Source: Ureibacillus chungkukjangi (GTDB lineage Bacteria > Bacillota > Bacilli > Bacillales_A > Planococcaceae). From it: DNA of 64,000 nucleotides. A model generated the notes under the pieces. That model had not been told where the DNA came from and did no database searches. It saw nothing but the letters and a program-made list of their open reading frames with translations. How positions within the stretch are numbered: position 1 is the first letter of the stretch; each line of letters starts with the position of its first letter. Made by a program: the position numbers and the translations under genes. Location of the stretch: positions 286,010 through 350,009 of the forward strand of contig NZ_QJTJ01000001.1 of NCBI RefSeq assembly GCF_003217295.1. Reading direction: 5' to 3'. Shown one piece after another: positions 28,159-37,351 of this stretch.

Positions 28159-30312
28159 TTGAGTTCAAAATTATTCGCCCTAGATATTGGCACCCGCTCA
28201 GTAGTCGGCATTATTTTAGAAGAGCAGAACGAACACTTTCATGTAATCGACATACTCATGAAAGAACATAAAGAGCGAGCTATGGTAGATGGACAAATAC
28301 ATAATGTGTTATATGTTGCAGATTTAATAAAAGAAATCAAAGGTGAACTCGAAGAAAAACACGGACCATTAAAAAAAGTAAGTGTTGCCGCTGCTGGACG
28401 AGCCTTAAAAACAGAACAAGCAAGCGTAACTGTTAATATAAAAAATCGTCCTATCTTTACCGAAGAAGATATTAGTCGGCTAGAGCTTCAGGCTGTTCAG
28501 CTTGCACAGGCAAAGCTACTCTCCTCCAAAGAGGACGAAAAATTAAATCACTATTATTGTGTTGGCTATTCCATCCTGTTTTATAGACTCGATGGTGAAG
28601 AAATCGGTAGTTTAGTAGATCAACAAGGAGACGAGGCAACAATTGAAGTTATCGCAACCTTTTTACCTCGCGTAGTTGTGGAATCCTTACTTGCTGCCTT
28701 AAAACGAGCTGACTTAGAAATGGAAGCTTTAACCCTAGAGCCGATAGCAGCCATTAATGTACTAATTCCACCATCTATGAGACGTTTGAATGTAGCGCTA
28801 GTGGATATTGGAGCAGGTACCTCTGATATTGCCATTACTGACAAAGGAACAATTGTTGCGTATGGCATGGTACCAACTGCTGGTGATGAAATAACTGAAG
28901 CCTTAAGTGATCATTATCTTCTAGATTTCCCTGTTGCTGAAATTACAAAAAGACAATTAACTTCCGAAGACGAAGTTGTTATCCAAGATATTCTCGGCTT
29001 TGAGCAATCTTATTCAAAAGATGAAGTGGTTCAAGCGATTCAGCCTTCGATTGAAGCACTAGCACAGGCTATAGGCAGTGAATTATTAAGATTAAATAAT
29101 CAAGCTCCACCTAAAGCTGTGATGCTTGTTGGAGGTGGAAGTTTAACCCCTAATCTGCCAGTAGAACTAAGTAAGGCTTTAAATTTACCTGTAAATCGGG
29201 TTGCTGTTCGAGGAATTGATGCCATCCAAAATTTAACAAAGGAAGCATCTATACCTGCAACTCCAGAGCTAGTAACACCAATTGGCATTGCAATTGCTGC
29301 AAAGAAATCACCTATTCAGTATATGTCGGTAACTGTAAATGAACAGGTAGTAAGACTATTTGAACTAAAAGAAATGACTGTTGGCGATGCCTTTTTATCG
29401 GCTAATATTCGAGCAAAACAGCTTTATGGTAAACCAGGTCATGGCATTGCGATAACAGTAAATAACCAGGATATTTTTATACCAGGAGGGCATGGACATC
29501 CAGCAACGATTCTCGTAAATGGTGAGCCTGCTACTACCAAAACAGCTATAAAAAATAATGATGTTATTAGTTTAGTGGAAGGACAAAACGGTCATGATGC
29601 CAAAGCTACCGTTCGTGAGCTTGTGGACGATGCTTTGATTAAAAATGTAACTGTTCAAGGAGATTCTTTTAGAATCGAGCCGATTGTAAAAATAAACAAT
29701 AAAGTTTGCTCACTTGAGCAAGAATTACAGGATCGAGACTCCCTTCAGGTAGAAACGATTGAAACGATAGCAGATCTATTTAAACATATTAAACAAGCAA
29801 ATGCTTTACAAAAATTGCATTCATTCTTTTTAAATATCGATGGAAAACCTGTATTGTTCCCTGACTTCTCTTCAAGCCTATTATTGAATGATAAACCTTG
29901 TAAAATTACTTATCCATTTAAGAATGGTGACGCAATAGTGATAGCAGAGGCTGTACCACCGACCGTTGAGATGATAGCAAATAAGCTGGGGCTGGCTCTG
30001 GAGGAAAAGATTGTCGTCTCCTTCCAGCAGGAAACCCTGGAATTAAAAAAGGTGGCAAGAGAAGTGATGGTAAGTGGAGAGTCAGTCATGGCTTCATCAA
30101 CAGTTGCAAACGGTGCTTCCCTTTCAATCATCGAGAAAGACACGAAGTCTTGGATTTATCAGGATATATTCCGATATTCAAATTGGCAATTACCAGTGAA
30201 CTTTAAAGGGCAATTTACAATTTTACGAAATGGCGAGCCTTCTTCTTTCGATGCAGAGATTTTTGGCGGCGATCAGCTGGAGATTATTTTAACCGAACAA
30301 ACGATACAATAG
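28159..30312 (+). CDS. FtsA-like actin-fold ATPase with a long repeat-built C-terminal half
   Basis: Residues 1-~385 form an FtsA/PilM-type actin fold: LFALDIGTRSVVG (phosphate 1, 9-14), ALVDIGAGTSDIAI (phosphate 2, about 212-225) and AVMLVGGGSLTPNL (adenosine motif, about 319-332). It lacks the C-terminal amphipathic helix expected of classical FtsA. Residues ~390-716 hold five modules of ~52-64 residues, each ending in N-G-x-P, ten residues, then G/N-D-x-I-x-L. The anchor Asn (Ser in the fourth) is at 453, 512, 576, 638 and 690. There is no transmembrane segment. The start is TTG 28159 behind GAAAGGAAG. Similar long FtsA-family proteins occur in Bacillales, but their function is unknown to me. 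Confidence 0.8.
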   Translation: MSSKLFALDIGTRSVVGIILEEQNEHFHVIDILMKEHKERAMVDGQIHNVLYVADLIKEIKGELEEKHGPLKKVSVAAAGRALKTEQASVTVNIKNRPIFTEEDISRLELQAVQLAQAKLLSSKEDEKLNHYYCVGYSILFYRLDGEEIGSLVDQQGDEATIEVIATFLPRVVVESLLAALKRADLEMEALTLEPIAAINVLIPPSMRRLNVALVDIGAGTSDIAITDKGTIVAYGMVPTAGDEITEALSDHYLLDFPVAEITKRQLTSEDEVVIQDILGFEQSYSKDEVVQAIQPSIEALAQAIGSELLRLNNQAPPKAVMLVGGGSLTPNLPVELSKALNLPVNRVAVRGIDAIQNLTKEASIPATPELVTPIGIAIAAKKSPIQYMSVTVNEQVVRLFELKEMTVGDAFLSANIRAKQLYGKPGHGIAITVNNQDIFIPGGHGHPATILVNGEPATTKTAIKNNDVISLVEGQNGHDAKATVRELVDDALIKNVTVQGDSFRIEPIVKINNKVCSLEQELQDRDSLQVETIETIADLFKHIKQANALQKLHSFFLNIDGKPVLFPDFSSSLLLNDKPCKITYPFKNGDAIVIAEAVPPTVEMIANKLGLALEEKIVVSFQQETLELKKVAREVMVSGESVMASSTVANGASLSIIEKDTKSWIYQDIFRYSNWQLPVNFKGQFTILRNGEPSSFDAEIFGGDQLEIILTEQTIQ

Positions 30313-30323
30313 TAAAGCCTAAA

Positions 30324-30361
30324 TGTGTCTTTCATTATTCAAATGAAAGGCACTTTTTTAT
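30324..30361 (+). terminator. terminator of the FtsA-like gene
   Basis: GTGTCTTTCATT and AATGAAAGGCAC pair around a short loop and are followed by TTTTTTA. Confidence 0.85.
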
Positions 30362-30446
30362 ACTGGAGCTCGAACGTTTGGAGGAGTATTTTACTTCTAT
30401 AGGAGTAGAGTGCGCTATCAAAATTCGTTACCATTCCAAAAATAAA

Positions 30447-30490
30447 AACCCGGTAAAGAAAAACATAAAGTTTTTCCTCACCGGGCTTTT
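30447..30490 (-). terminator. ytxH terminator
   Basis: The CCCGGT/ACCGGG ends of the stem are extended by an inner AAAGAAAAAC/GTTTTTC pairing. It lies immediately after the ytxH stop codon on the minus strand. Confidence 0.8.
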
Positions 30491-30491
30491 A

Positions 30492-30950
30492 TTAAATTGA
30501 AGATGGTTTAGATTCTTCAGACATGTCGACACCCTCGTAAGTTTCGTTCTCTAATGGTTCTTCGCCTTCATATGAAACAGTGCCGTCATCGAATACTGTT
30601 GGAACCTTTGAGGCCTTATATTTCACTTTATCCACTAGCTGTGTTGACTGTTCTTTTAATTGGTTCGAAATTTGTACTGTTTTTTCTTTTGCTGTTGAAG
30701 ATAATGTAGCACTTTTATCTTTTAATACTTCTGCCTGACTTACCACATCATTACGTAAGTCTCTGCCTGTTTTCGGTGCGAGTAATAAACCTGCAGCTGC
30801 TCCAACAATTCCACCCACTAATGCTCCAATAACAAAATCCTTCATGTTCACCGACTCCTCCTCGTAAATTGCGTCATTTCCTGTATAAACTTGAGGTAAA
30901 TTTGGTAATTCATTTTTTACTTCGTTATAGTTTGGTTTTTCCCCTGACAT
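30492..30950 (-). CDS. ytxH: YtxH-domain protein
   Basis: A small, probably membrane-attached protein of unknown function. The diagnostic segment is MKDFVIGALVGGIVGAAAGL followed by LLAPKTGRDLRNDV, a Gly/Ala-rich membrane helix. A helical Lys/Gln/Ser-rich stretch and an acidic tail come after it. Two starts are supported: ATG 30950 behind AAAAGGGGATGG (152 residues), and ATG 30845 behind GAGGAGGAGTC (117 residues), which begins exactly at the YtxH domain. It is probably co-transcribed with ytxG; in B. subtilis ytxGH are general-stress genes. Confidence 0.85.
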   Translation of the reverse strand: MSGEKPNYNEVKNELPNLPQVYTGNDAIYEEESVNMKDFVIGALVGGIVGAAAGLLLAPKTGRDLRNDVVSQAEVLKDKSATLSSTAKEKTVQISNQLKEQSTQLVDKVKYKASKVPTVFDDGTVSYEGEEPLENETYEGVDMSEESKPSSI

Positions 30951-30970
30951 TACTACCATCCCCTTTTGTT

Positions 30971-31453
30971 TTATCTGCGCTTGAATTTAGAAGATTTCTT
31001 GATGATATCTTCAGTAGCCTCATCTACGTCTGTCTGATCAATTGTTTTTCGCTGCTTCCATTTGTCAGCGATTTCCATAGCCACATTACCCCATTGAACT
31101 ACCTGAGCTATTTTTTCTTCATTTTTACTTACTTCAGTTGTAATTGATGAAGTTATTTGGTTGATCGACGTATTTAAGCCATTTACCGAAACACCAATAT
31201 TTTTTACTGCGTCTACTACACTGTTTAGCTTCTCTGATTTGTCTGCAATGTCTTCTGCAAGAGTATTAGTTTTCGCTAAAAGAGAGGTTGTCTCACGTGT
31301 AATCCCTTCCATTTGTCCTTCGATACCAGCAATTGTACCTGCAATGCTGTTCAAAGTATTTTTCAAGCCGAACAGGGTCATCCCAACACTAATACATAAA
31401 ACTAAAAAACCGATTGCTGCAAGTAATGCTGCGATGTATAAAATGATTTCCAT
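30971..31453 (-). CDS. ytxG: YtxG, DUF948 membrane protein
   Basis: 160 residues with one N-terminal transmembrane helix (about 4-27, LYIAALLAAIGFLVLCISVG). A long coiled-coil-like region of the DUF948 type follows, resembling methyl-accepting-type helices (SINQITSSITTEVSKNEEK), then a basic C-terminus. Function unknown. The ATG follows AGGAGGTTTTTTT. It is 20 bases upstream of ytxH. The murC-ytxG-ytxH order is the B. subtilis one; the third stress gene there, ytxJ, was not found. Confidence 0.87.
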   Translation of the reverse strand: MEIILYIAALLAAIGFLVLCISVGMTLFGLKNTLNSIAGTIAGIEGQMEGITRETTSLLAKTNTLAEDIADKSEKLNSVVDAVKNIGVSVNGLNTSINQITSSITTEVSKNEEKIAQVVQWGNVAMEIADKWKQRKTIDQTDVDEATEDIIKKSSKFKRR

Positions 31454-31522
31454 AAAAAAACCTCCTACGTCTACTACTTCCTATTATTCGACAAATCTAT
31501 AGTGAATCCTTCTGTTTAGAAA

Positions 31523-31554
31523 AAACAGCCTAAACATAGGCGTTTAAGCTGTTT
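31523..31554 (-). terminator. murC terminator overlapping its stop codon
   Basis: AAACAGCCTAAAC and GTTTAAGCTGTTT pair, with TTTTTTCT following on the minus strand. The murC TAA (31546-31544) lies within one arm. Confidence 0.8.
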
Positions 31555-32860
31555 CTTCGTTACTTTTCAATACATTCTCAAATGCACTTTGATACTTATT
31601 AACATCTCCTGCACCCATAAATAAGAAAACAGCATCGGTATGTTCTTTCAAATGTACAATGTTATCAGTTTGAAGGACTCTACTATTTGTTATTAAGGCC
31701 TGTAAATCTTCAATCGAAAGAGCTCCTTGCTTTTCACGAGCTGAACCGAAGATATCACATAAATAAACTGCATCTGCCTGAGATAAGCTGTCAGCAAAAT
31801 CTTTTAAAAATGCTGCAGTACGGCTGAATGTATGCGGTTGGAAGACAGCTATAACTTGTCGATCAGGATACTTCTGACGTGCTGATTGTATTGTTGCTCT
31901 TATTTCTGTTGGATGATGTGCGTAATCATCTACAAGAATACTATTCCCAATTTTCGTCTCCGTAAAACGTCTTTTTACACCACCATAGGTACGTAAGCGT
32001 TCTTGAATCAATTGAGCCGGAATTCCTTCATAATGACATAGCGAAATAACCGCAAGTGCATTTAGTATTGTATGGTCGCCATATAGAGGAATGAAGAACT
32101 TATCGTAATACTCATTACGTACATAAACCTCAAAAGTTGTACCCTCTGTTGATTTCTCAATATTTCTAGCTTCAAAATCATTATGAGAACCAAAACCATA
32201 ATAAACTACAGGTACATTTGCTTGGATTTTTTGCAGATGCTCATCATCGCCACATGCAATAATCGCTTTGTTTACTTGTAATGCTAACTCCTGGAATGCT
32301 GAATATACATCATCAATTCCGGAGAAATAATCTGGATGGTCAAAATCAATATTTAGCATTACTGCATAGTCTGGGTGATAAGCTAAAAAGTGACGTCGAT
32401 ATTCACAAGCTTCCATAACAAAGAAGCTCGCATCTTCTTTACCAGAACCAGTTCCATCACCAATTAAAAAAGAAGTTGGCATAAAGCCTGCAATTACGTG
32501 ACTCATTAGACCCGTAGTTGATGTCTTACCATGTGCACCAGTAATAGCGATGGATGTATAACGATTAATATAGTCCCCTAAAAACTTATGGTAACGAATC
32601 ACTTCTACACCTAATTCTTTCGCACGTACGATTTCTGGGTGCTCATCAGGAAAAGCATTTCCTGCAATAACAGTCATGCCCTCTTTAATATTGTCAGCAC
32701 TAAATGGCAATATCGTCATATCTCGCTCTCTAAGCGGTTTTTCTGTAAAATAGTACGTCTCGTAATCAGAGCCCTGAACCAGTTCTCCTGAATCAAATAA
32801 AATTTGAGCCAATGAACTCATGCCTGAACCTTTAATTCCTGTAAAATGATAAAATGTCAT
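31544..32860 (-). CDS. murC: UDP-N-acetylmuramate--L-alanine ligase
   Basis: ATP-dependent addition of the first amino acid (L-Ala) to UDP-MurNAc in the cytoplasm, an essential step of peptidoglycan synthesis. The N-terminal Rossmann-like domain has [16 protein letters not shown], the central Mur ligase P-loop is [16 protein letters not shown], and HPTEI and [11 protein letters not shown] occur in the C-terminal domain. 438 residues, as usual. The ATG follows GGAGGTTTTAAT. It lies between sftA and ytxG, as in B. subtilis. Confidence 0.97.
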   Translation of the reverse strand: MTFYHFTGIKGSGMSSLAQILFDSGELVQGSDYETYYFTEKPLRERDMTILPFSADNIKEGMTVIAGNAFPDEHPEIVRAKELGVEVIRYHKFLGDYINRYTSIAITGAHGKTSTTGLMSHVIAGFMPTSFLIGDGTGSGKEDASFFVMEACEYRRHFLAYHPDYAVMLNIDFDHPDYFSGIDDVYSAFQELALQVNKAIIACGDDEHLQKIQANVPVVYYGFGSHNDFEARNIEKSTEGTTFEVYVRNEYYDKFFIPLYGDHTILNALAVISLCHYEGIPAQLIQERLRTYGGVKRRFTETKIGNSILVDDYAHHPTEIRATIQSARQKYPDRQVIAVFQPHTFSRTAAFLKDFADSLSQADAVYLCDIFGSAREKQGALSIEDLQALITNSRVLQTDNIVHLKEHTDAVFLFMGAGDVNKYQSAFENVLKSNEETA

Positions 32861-33044
32861 ATTAAAACCTCCCGGGATACATAGCTCCCAATGAATGAAC
32901 GTTTGTAATTTAAGTTAGTTTGTGCCAATTTAACAAAACTTACCCCATTATAGCACTATTTTTAATAAAGAATATTGTAAAAATATCTTTATTTATCTAC
33001 CTATTCACTCATTTATTCGTATTTTTATATTTAGTCTAGAAAAT

Positions 33045-33088
33045 TTAGCGAGTGCACATGTTTTCATAGCATTAAACACACTCGCTTA
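33045..33088. repeat. inverted repeat in the sftA-murC gap
   Basis: AGCGAGTG (33047-33054) and CACTCGCT (33079-33086) are perfect arms around a 24-base loop. It may be a second terminator or part of the murC control region. Confidence 0.5.
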
Positions 33089-33115
33089 TTGGAATTATTT
33101 TACTTTATCTTGCAA

Positions 33116-33140
33116 AAAAATGAGAGGGACTCCCCCTCAT
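33116..33140 (-). terminator. sftA terminator
   Basis: ATGAGAGGGACTCCCCCTCAT, followed by TTTTTTT on the minus strand, directly after the sftA stop codon. Confidence 0.88.
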
Positions 33141-36100
33141 TACTCAAACATTGTTGTTAGATCAGAGTCTGTAATATATACCTCTCTCGGCTTACTTCCT
33201 CTTGGCTCTGAAACAAAGCCCTGACTTTCTAACATATCAATTAAACGTGCTGCACGATTATAACCGATATGGTATTTTCTTTGAATCGAAGAAGTGGAAG
33301 CAGAACCCTGTTCATGAACAAATCGGCAAACCTCTTCGAATAACTCATCCTGTTCTTCAATCATTTCTGTTTTTTTCAATAATTCATCTTGTTGGAAGAA
33401 ATAATCTGGTTCTCCCTGTGCTCTTACATGCTCGATAATTTCTTCAATTTCATCATCTGTTACAAATGTACCCTGCAGACGAATTGGATCACTCATTCCA
33501 TTACCTAAGTAGAGCATATCCCCTCTTCCGAGTAATCTTTCTGCACCTTGACTATCAATAATCGTACGTGAATCAATCTGTGAAGAAACTGCAAATGCAA
33601 TACGAGTCGGGATATTGGATTTAATGAGACCAGTAATAACATCAACAGATGGTCGTTGAGTAGCTACAATTAAGTGAATACCACAAGCTCTAGCTTTTTG
33701 GGCAATTCGACAAATTGCTTCCTCGACGTCAGCTGGTGACATCATCATTAAATCTGCCAGCTCATCGATAACGATTAGAATATAAGGTAATTTGTGTCCA
33801 AACTCACCTTTTGACTCGGCTAATTTGTTATATCTTGGCAAGTCTCGAACACCTACATGAGCAAATAATTGATAGCGTCTTTCCATTTCCTCTACTGCCC
33901 ATTTTAATGCTGCTGTTGCTGCCTTCACATCACTAATAACAGGACTAACTAAATGTGGAATATTATTAAATGGTGCAAGTTCAACCATTTTCGGGTCGAT
34001 TAGCATTAGCTTTAATTCATTTGGATCAGCTTTATACAATAAGCTAATTAATATTGAGTTAATACATACTGATTTCCCCGAGCCTGTTGCCCCTGCAATT
34101 AAACCATGTGGCATTTTTCGCAAATCAATTGTGACAGGCTTACCAGTTAAATCTAGACCTAAAGCAGCTTCCAGAGGTGACTCAGAGTCTTTAAAGGAAT
34201 CACTGCATGTAACTTCAGATAATTGCACAGCTCTTGAAATACGATTTGGTATTTCAATACCGATTGTACTTTTACCTGGAATCGGTGCTTGAATACGGAT
34301 ATCCTTTGCTGCTAAAGCAAGCTTTAAATCATCAGACAGATTTCGAATCTTACTTACTTTAGTTCCATGACCTACTGTTATCTCAAATTGTGTAACGGCT
34401 GGCCCCTGTGTAATGGCCTCCACCTGTGCTGTTACTTGGAAATAGGATAACGACTCAACTAAAATATCTGCCTGTGATTCTAACCACTCACGATCTTCTG
34501 TTTTTTCTTCTGGTGGAGATAAATAATCCAAAGAAGGCTTCACATAAATCTTCGGTGGCGCTTTCACCTCTTTACTAGTTACAGCAGTTTCTTTAGGCGT
34601 TTCCTTATTCTCTTCTTGTAAGGACACAGTTTCAGGAGATTGAATCACAAGAGTTTCTTCTTGAACCATTTCTTCCTGCATGACAATTGGTCCATGATCT
34701 TGCTTTTCTACAATAAGCTCTGGCAACGGAGCTAAATCCTCAGAACTCACATGCTGCTCTTGCTTTTCATGTGGTTCTTCAGTCGTAGTTGTCTGCCTAT
34801 ACATTTTGTTATTATCATCATTATGTTGAAGCATTTGTTTTTGTGCTAATTTGGCCGCATATTTTTCTTTGTCAGATTTCAGCATTAACACATTAAAAGG
34901 TATTTTACTGCCTTTAGATTGCAGTTCCTCCAGCTTTTGTTCTTGGTTTTCACCAGTTAGATTTTCAACTTCGTATTCAATTGGCTCGGTTACTCCGTTA
35001 ACAACCTCAAATTCTTCAGGATGTGTCATAAGGGCGTCTTCTTGCCCACCTTGTAATTCAGTGTCTTCCTCAATCTCACTATCACTCAAGGCAATAGAAA
35101 CTAACCTCTGTACCTGTGCACTTTGGACTGGATATTGGATCGTTTCTTTCTTATAGTCTACCTCTAAAGGTGACATATTCTTTGGTTCTTCATATAGCAC
35201 CATCGAATTATCAACTTTTTCAGCTTGTACTGTATCAGAAATCTCACTGTAGATTTCAGTCTCTAAATCATACTGGGCCGATTCTGTTTCTTCATAAGAG
35301 TGTTCTGTTTCAAAATATTCTTCACGTTGCTGCTCCAGCAAATCATGTTCAGCAGATTTTTGTGCTTCAGCTTGTTCCATCTCATAAACTTGAACTGGCA
35401 CTTTTCCAATTTCAAGAGGCTCTTCTTCATATACTGTCACAGCAGCTTCATTGTACATTTGTGCTTGCTGGTCAGCTTGCACTGGCTGGACACTTGCTGT
35501 ATTTCTCTCTTTTGAAAAGCTTACCTCGTCAACAGCCTCAGCTAAAATCGGAAACTCTTCTACTTTTTCATATAATTCTTCTTTTGGGACGTTTGGTTTT
35601 TCTTCGACTTCATCCTCTATTTCAATGAAGCTAGTAAATGGAACTTGTGTAGGCGCTGTGTAGCTTACCTCTTGCTCTAAATTTAAACTCTGTTCATTTC
35701 TTTTCGAGTCCTCTGAAAGCACAGCTGCTACTCTCTGTTCATACTGTACATCATCTTTGGTATCTAAAATTACTTTACTCTCAATAAGATCATTCTCTTG
35801 TTCAATTGACTTTGACTCTGTCTTTTCCTGTTTCTTTGAAAGCAACTCGTCTATTTTACTAGGTTTTTTAAAGCCATAAACAGGCGAAGGGACCTGTGTT
35901 GGGACAAATCTATGTTTTGGAACGAGCGGATCTTCTTGTTCAACCGGATTTTTCTGTACAGGAGCTGTATTTCTATAATCCTTTTTAATAGAATCAGATG
36001 GTTTTACCTTTTCAATACGCCTTAATTTGGTAGATTCCTGACGATTGATAACGTTCGAATGCCCTTTAATCCGTTGGCGTTTTTCTAGTAAATCTCTTAT

Positions 36101-36439
36101 CCCTGAAACTTCAACGTCGTACACTTTAGAAATCGCATTAGGTTGGTAAAAATACTTCATTTCTCTTTTCGACTCTTCAAATTTACTTGTAATTCGATTG
36201 TGAGAATCGTTATTAGCTGACCGAGATGACTCAATAGGTGATTCCATGTCTCCATCAGCGATGATCGGAAATTTAAAGCTCTTTTTCTTATTTTGATTTT
36301 CATCGTTCAATTGATTTTGATCTTCAGCATTTTTATTTGTAGTGGTTATTTCATCTTCGTATACTTCTTCATAAAATTCTTCGTCATCTATATCACTATC
36401 AAATAGTTTATTAATTTGTTTTTTAAACCAATTCATCAT
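33140..36439 (-). CDS. sftA: DNA translocase SftA (FtsK/SpoIIIE family, soluble)
   Basis: A hexameric ATP-driven DNA pump that clears chromosomes from the closing septum. Of 1099 residues, the first ~620 form a soluble, very acidic, low-complexity linker without transmembrane helices, which separates SftA from SpoIIIE. The motor follows, with Walker A GATGSGKSVCIN at about 780 and Walker B ILIVIDELADLMMM. A winged-helix gamma domain (YHIGYNRAARLIDMLESQG) reads KOPS/SRS-like sequences. B. subtilis SftA is shorter; the extra length is in the linker. It is followed at once by a terminator. Confidence 0.95.
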   Translation of the reverse strand: MMNWFKKQINKLFDSDIDDEEFYEEVYEDEITTTNKNAEDQNQLNDENQNKKKSFKFPIIADGDMESPIESSRSANNDSHNRITSKFEESKREMKYFYQPNAISKVYDVEVSGIRDLLEKRQRIKGHSNVINRQESTKLRRIEKVKPSDSIKKDYRNTAPVQKNPVEQEDPLVPKHRFVPTQVPSPVYGFKKPSKIDELLSKKQEKTESKSIEQENDLIESKVILDTKDDVQYEQRVAAVLSEDSKRNEQSLNLEQEVSYTAPTQVPFTSFIEIEDEVEEKPNVPKEELYEKVEEFPILAEAVDEVSFSKERNTASVQPVQADQQAQMYNEAAVTVYEEEPLEIGKVPVQVYEMEQAEAQKSAEHDLLEQQREEYFETEHSYEETESAQYDLETEIYSEISDTVQAEKVDNSMVLYEEPKNMSPLEVDYKKETIQYPVQSAQVQRLVSIALSDSEIEEDTELQGGQEDALMTHPEEFEVVNGVTEPIEYEVENLTGENQEQKLEELQSKGSKIPFNVLMLKSDKEKYAAKLAQKQMLQHNDDNNKMYRQTTTTEEPHEKQEQHVSSEDLAPLPELIVEKQDHGPIVMQEEMVQEETLVIQSPETVSLQEENKETPKETAVTSKEVKAPPKIYVKPSLDYLSPPEEKTEDREWLESQADILVESLSYFQVTAQVEAITQGPAVTQFEITVGHGTKVSKIRNLSDDLKLALAAKDIRIQAPIPGKSTIGIEIPNRISRAVQLSEVTCSDSFKDSESPLEAALGLDLTGKPVTIDLRKMPHGLIAGATGSGKSVCINSILISLLYKADPNELKLMLIDPKMVELAPFNNIPHLVSPVISDVKAATAALKWAVEEMERRYQLFAHVGVRDLPRYNKLAESKGEFGHKLPYILIVIDELADLMMMSPADVEEAICRIAQKARACGIHLIVATQRPSVDVITGLIKSNIPTRIAFAVSSQIDSRTIIDSQGAERLLGRGDMLYLGNGMSDPIRLQGTFVTDDEIEEIIEHVRAQGEPDYFFQQDELLKKTEMIEEQDELFEEVCRFVHEQGSASTSSIQRKYHIGYNRAARLIDMLESQGFVSEPRGSKPREVYITDSDLTTMFE

Positions 36440-36733
36440 TTATCACTCTTTTCTATCAGCATAGCTATTTTATTATAAAGTAATTATATGTAAGTAGGCA
36501 CTATTATTTAACTAATGATTCCAATTTCATAAGGAATTTCGTGCCATTTTACATTTGGTTTAACCAAATTATTCAAAAACTAGCTTTGAAGGTAAATAAT
36601 ATAAATCTACCTTAACAAGCAAAATCATATCATAATTACATTTCAATAAGATAACAATGTTAAAACATTTCTATGAAAAGAAAAAGAGGATACCTCAATT
36701 TTATGAGATATCCTCTAATAATTCATATATTTA
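36440..36733. promoter_or_regulatory. gap between ytpR and sftA
   Basis: An AT-rich stretch of about 294 bases holding the ytpR terminator (36685-36716) and, by necessity, the sftA promoter. No gene was seen. Confidence 0.4.
36685..36716 (-). terminator. ytpR terminator
   Basis: AGAGGATACCTCA and TGAGATATCCTCT pair around ATTTTA, with TTTTTCTTTT following on the minus strand. Confidence 0.88.
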
Positions 36734-37351
36734 TTATAGATTTGATGGAATTTCGAAAGGAGAGCCTACTGCTGCATCTCCATCTAATACTAAAATTCCT
36801 TTAGCAGATGGAGCATTCGGGATTGCCAATTCTCTTGCTGAACAAAGCATTCCGCTAGAAGCTACACCACGTAATTCAGAATCCTTAATAACTAATCCTG
36901 AAGGCATTACGGCACCGATTTTAGCAACAACTACTTTTTGTCCTGCCTCAACATTTGGTGCACCACAAACGATTTGTAATACTTCATCCCCAACATTTAC
37001 TTTACAAATGTTTAGCTTATCTGCATTTGGATGTTTTTCTTTTTCTTCAACATATCCGATTACAAATTTAGGTGAGAAGTCAACATCTAAAGAAAGAGTT
37101 ACATCGTTAGCTGTTAATGCAGCTTCAATTTTTTCTACGATTTCAGGTGTTACCTCTACATTTCCTTGTGCTTCTAAATCGATATATTTGCTCGCATTAA
37201 AGATATTGAAAGCTTTAACTTCCCCTGTTGCTTGCTCCTTTAAAATAGCGATATCGCCAACCTTTTCTACCTCAGTGTTAACGATTTTCTCCGTTGCTAG
37301 TTGGACTAATAGTACGTCCCCTACAAAAGGCTTGTTATAAGCTACGATCAT
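36734..37351 (-). CDS. ytpR: YtpR, tRNA-binding (EMAP-II/OB-fold) domain protein
   Basis: 205 residues. The C-terminal ~110 residues form the tRNA-binding OB fold also found in the beta subunit of phenylalanyl-tRNA synthetase (EEKEKHPNADKLNICKVNVG, VCGAPNVEAGQKVVVAKIGA). The N-terminal half is a DUF4479-like region. No catalytic role is known. The start overlaps the ytpQ stop by four bases (ATGA), making a ytpQ-ytpR operon as in B. subtilis. Confidence 0.93.
   Translation of the reverse strand: MIVAYNKPFVGDVLLVQLATEKIVNTEVEKVGDIAILKEQATGEVKAFNIFNASKYIDLEAQGNVEVTPEIVEKIEAALTANDVTLSLDVDFSPKFVIGYVEEKEKHPNADKLNICKVNVGDEVLQIVCGAPNVEAGQKVVVAKIGAVMPSGLVIKDSELRGVASSGMLCSARELAIPNAPSAKGILVLDGDAAVGSPFEIPSNL

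Noticed and set aside
36657-37340. Long plus-strand open frame (over 220 codons) opposite ytpR
   Set aside because: ytpR has clear tRNA-binding domain motifs, coupling to ytpQ and a terminator. The antisense frame resembles nothing and starts inside the terminator region.
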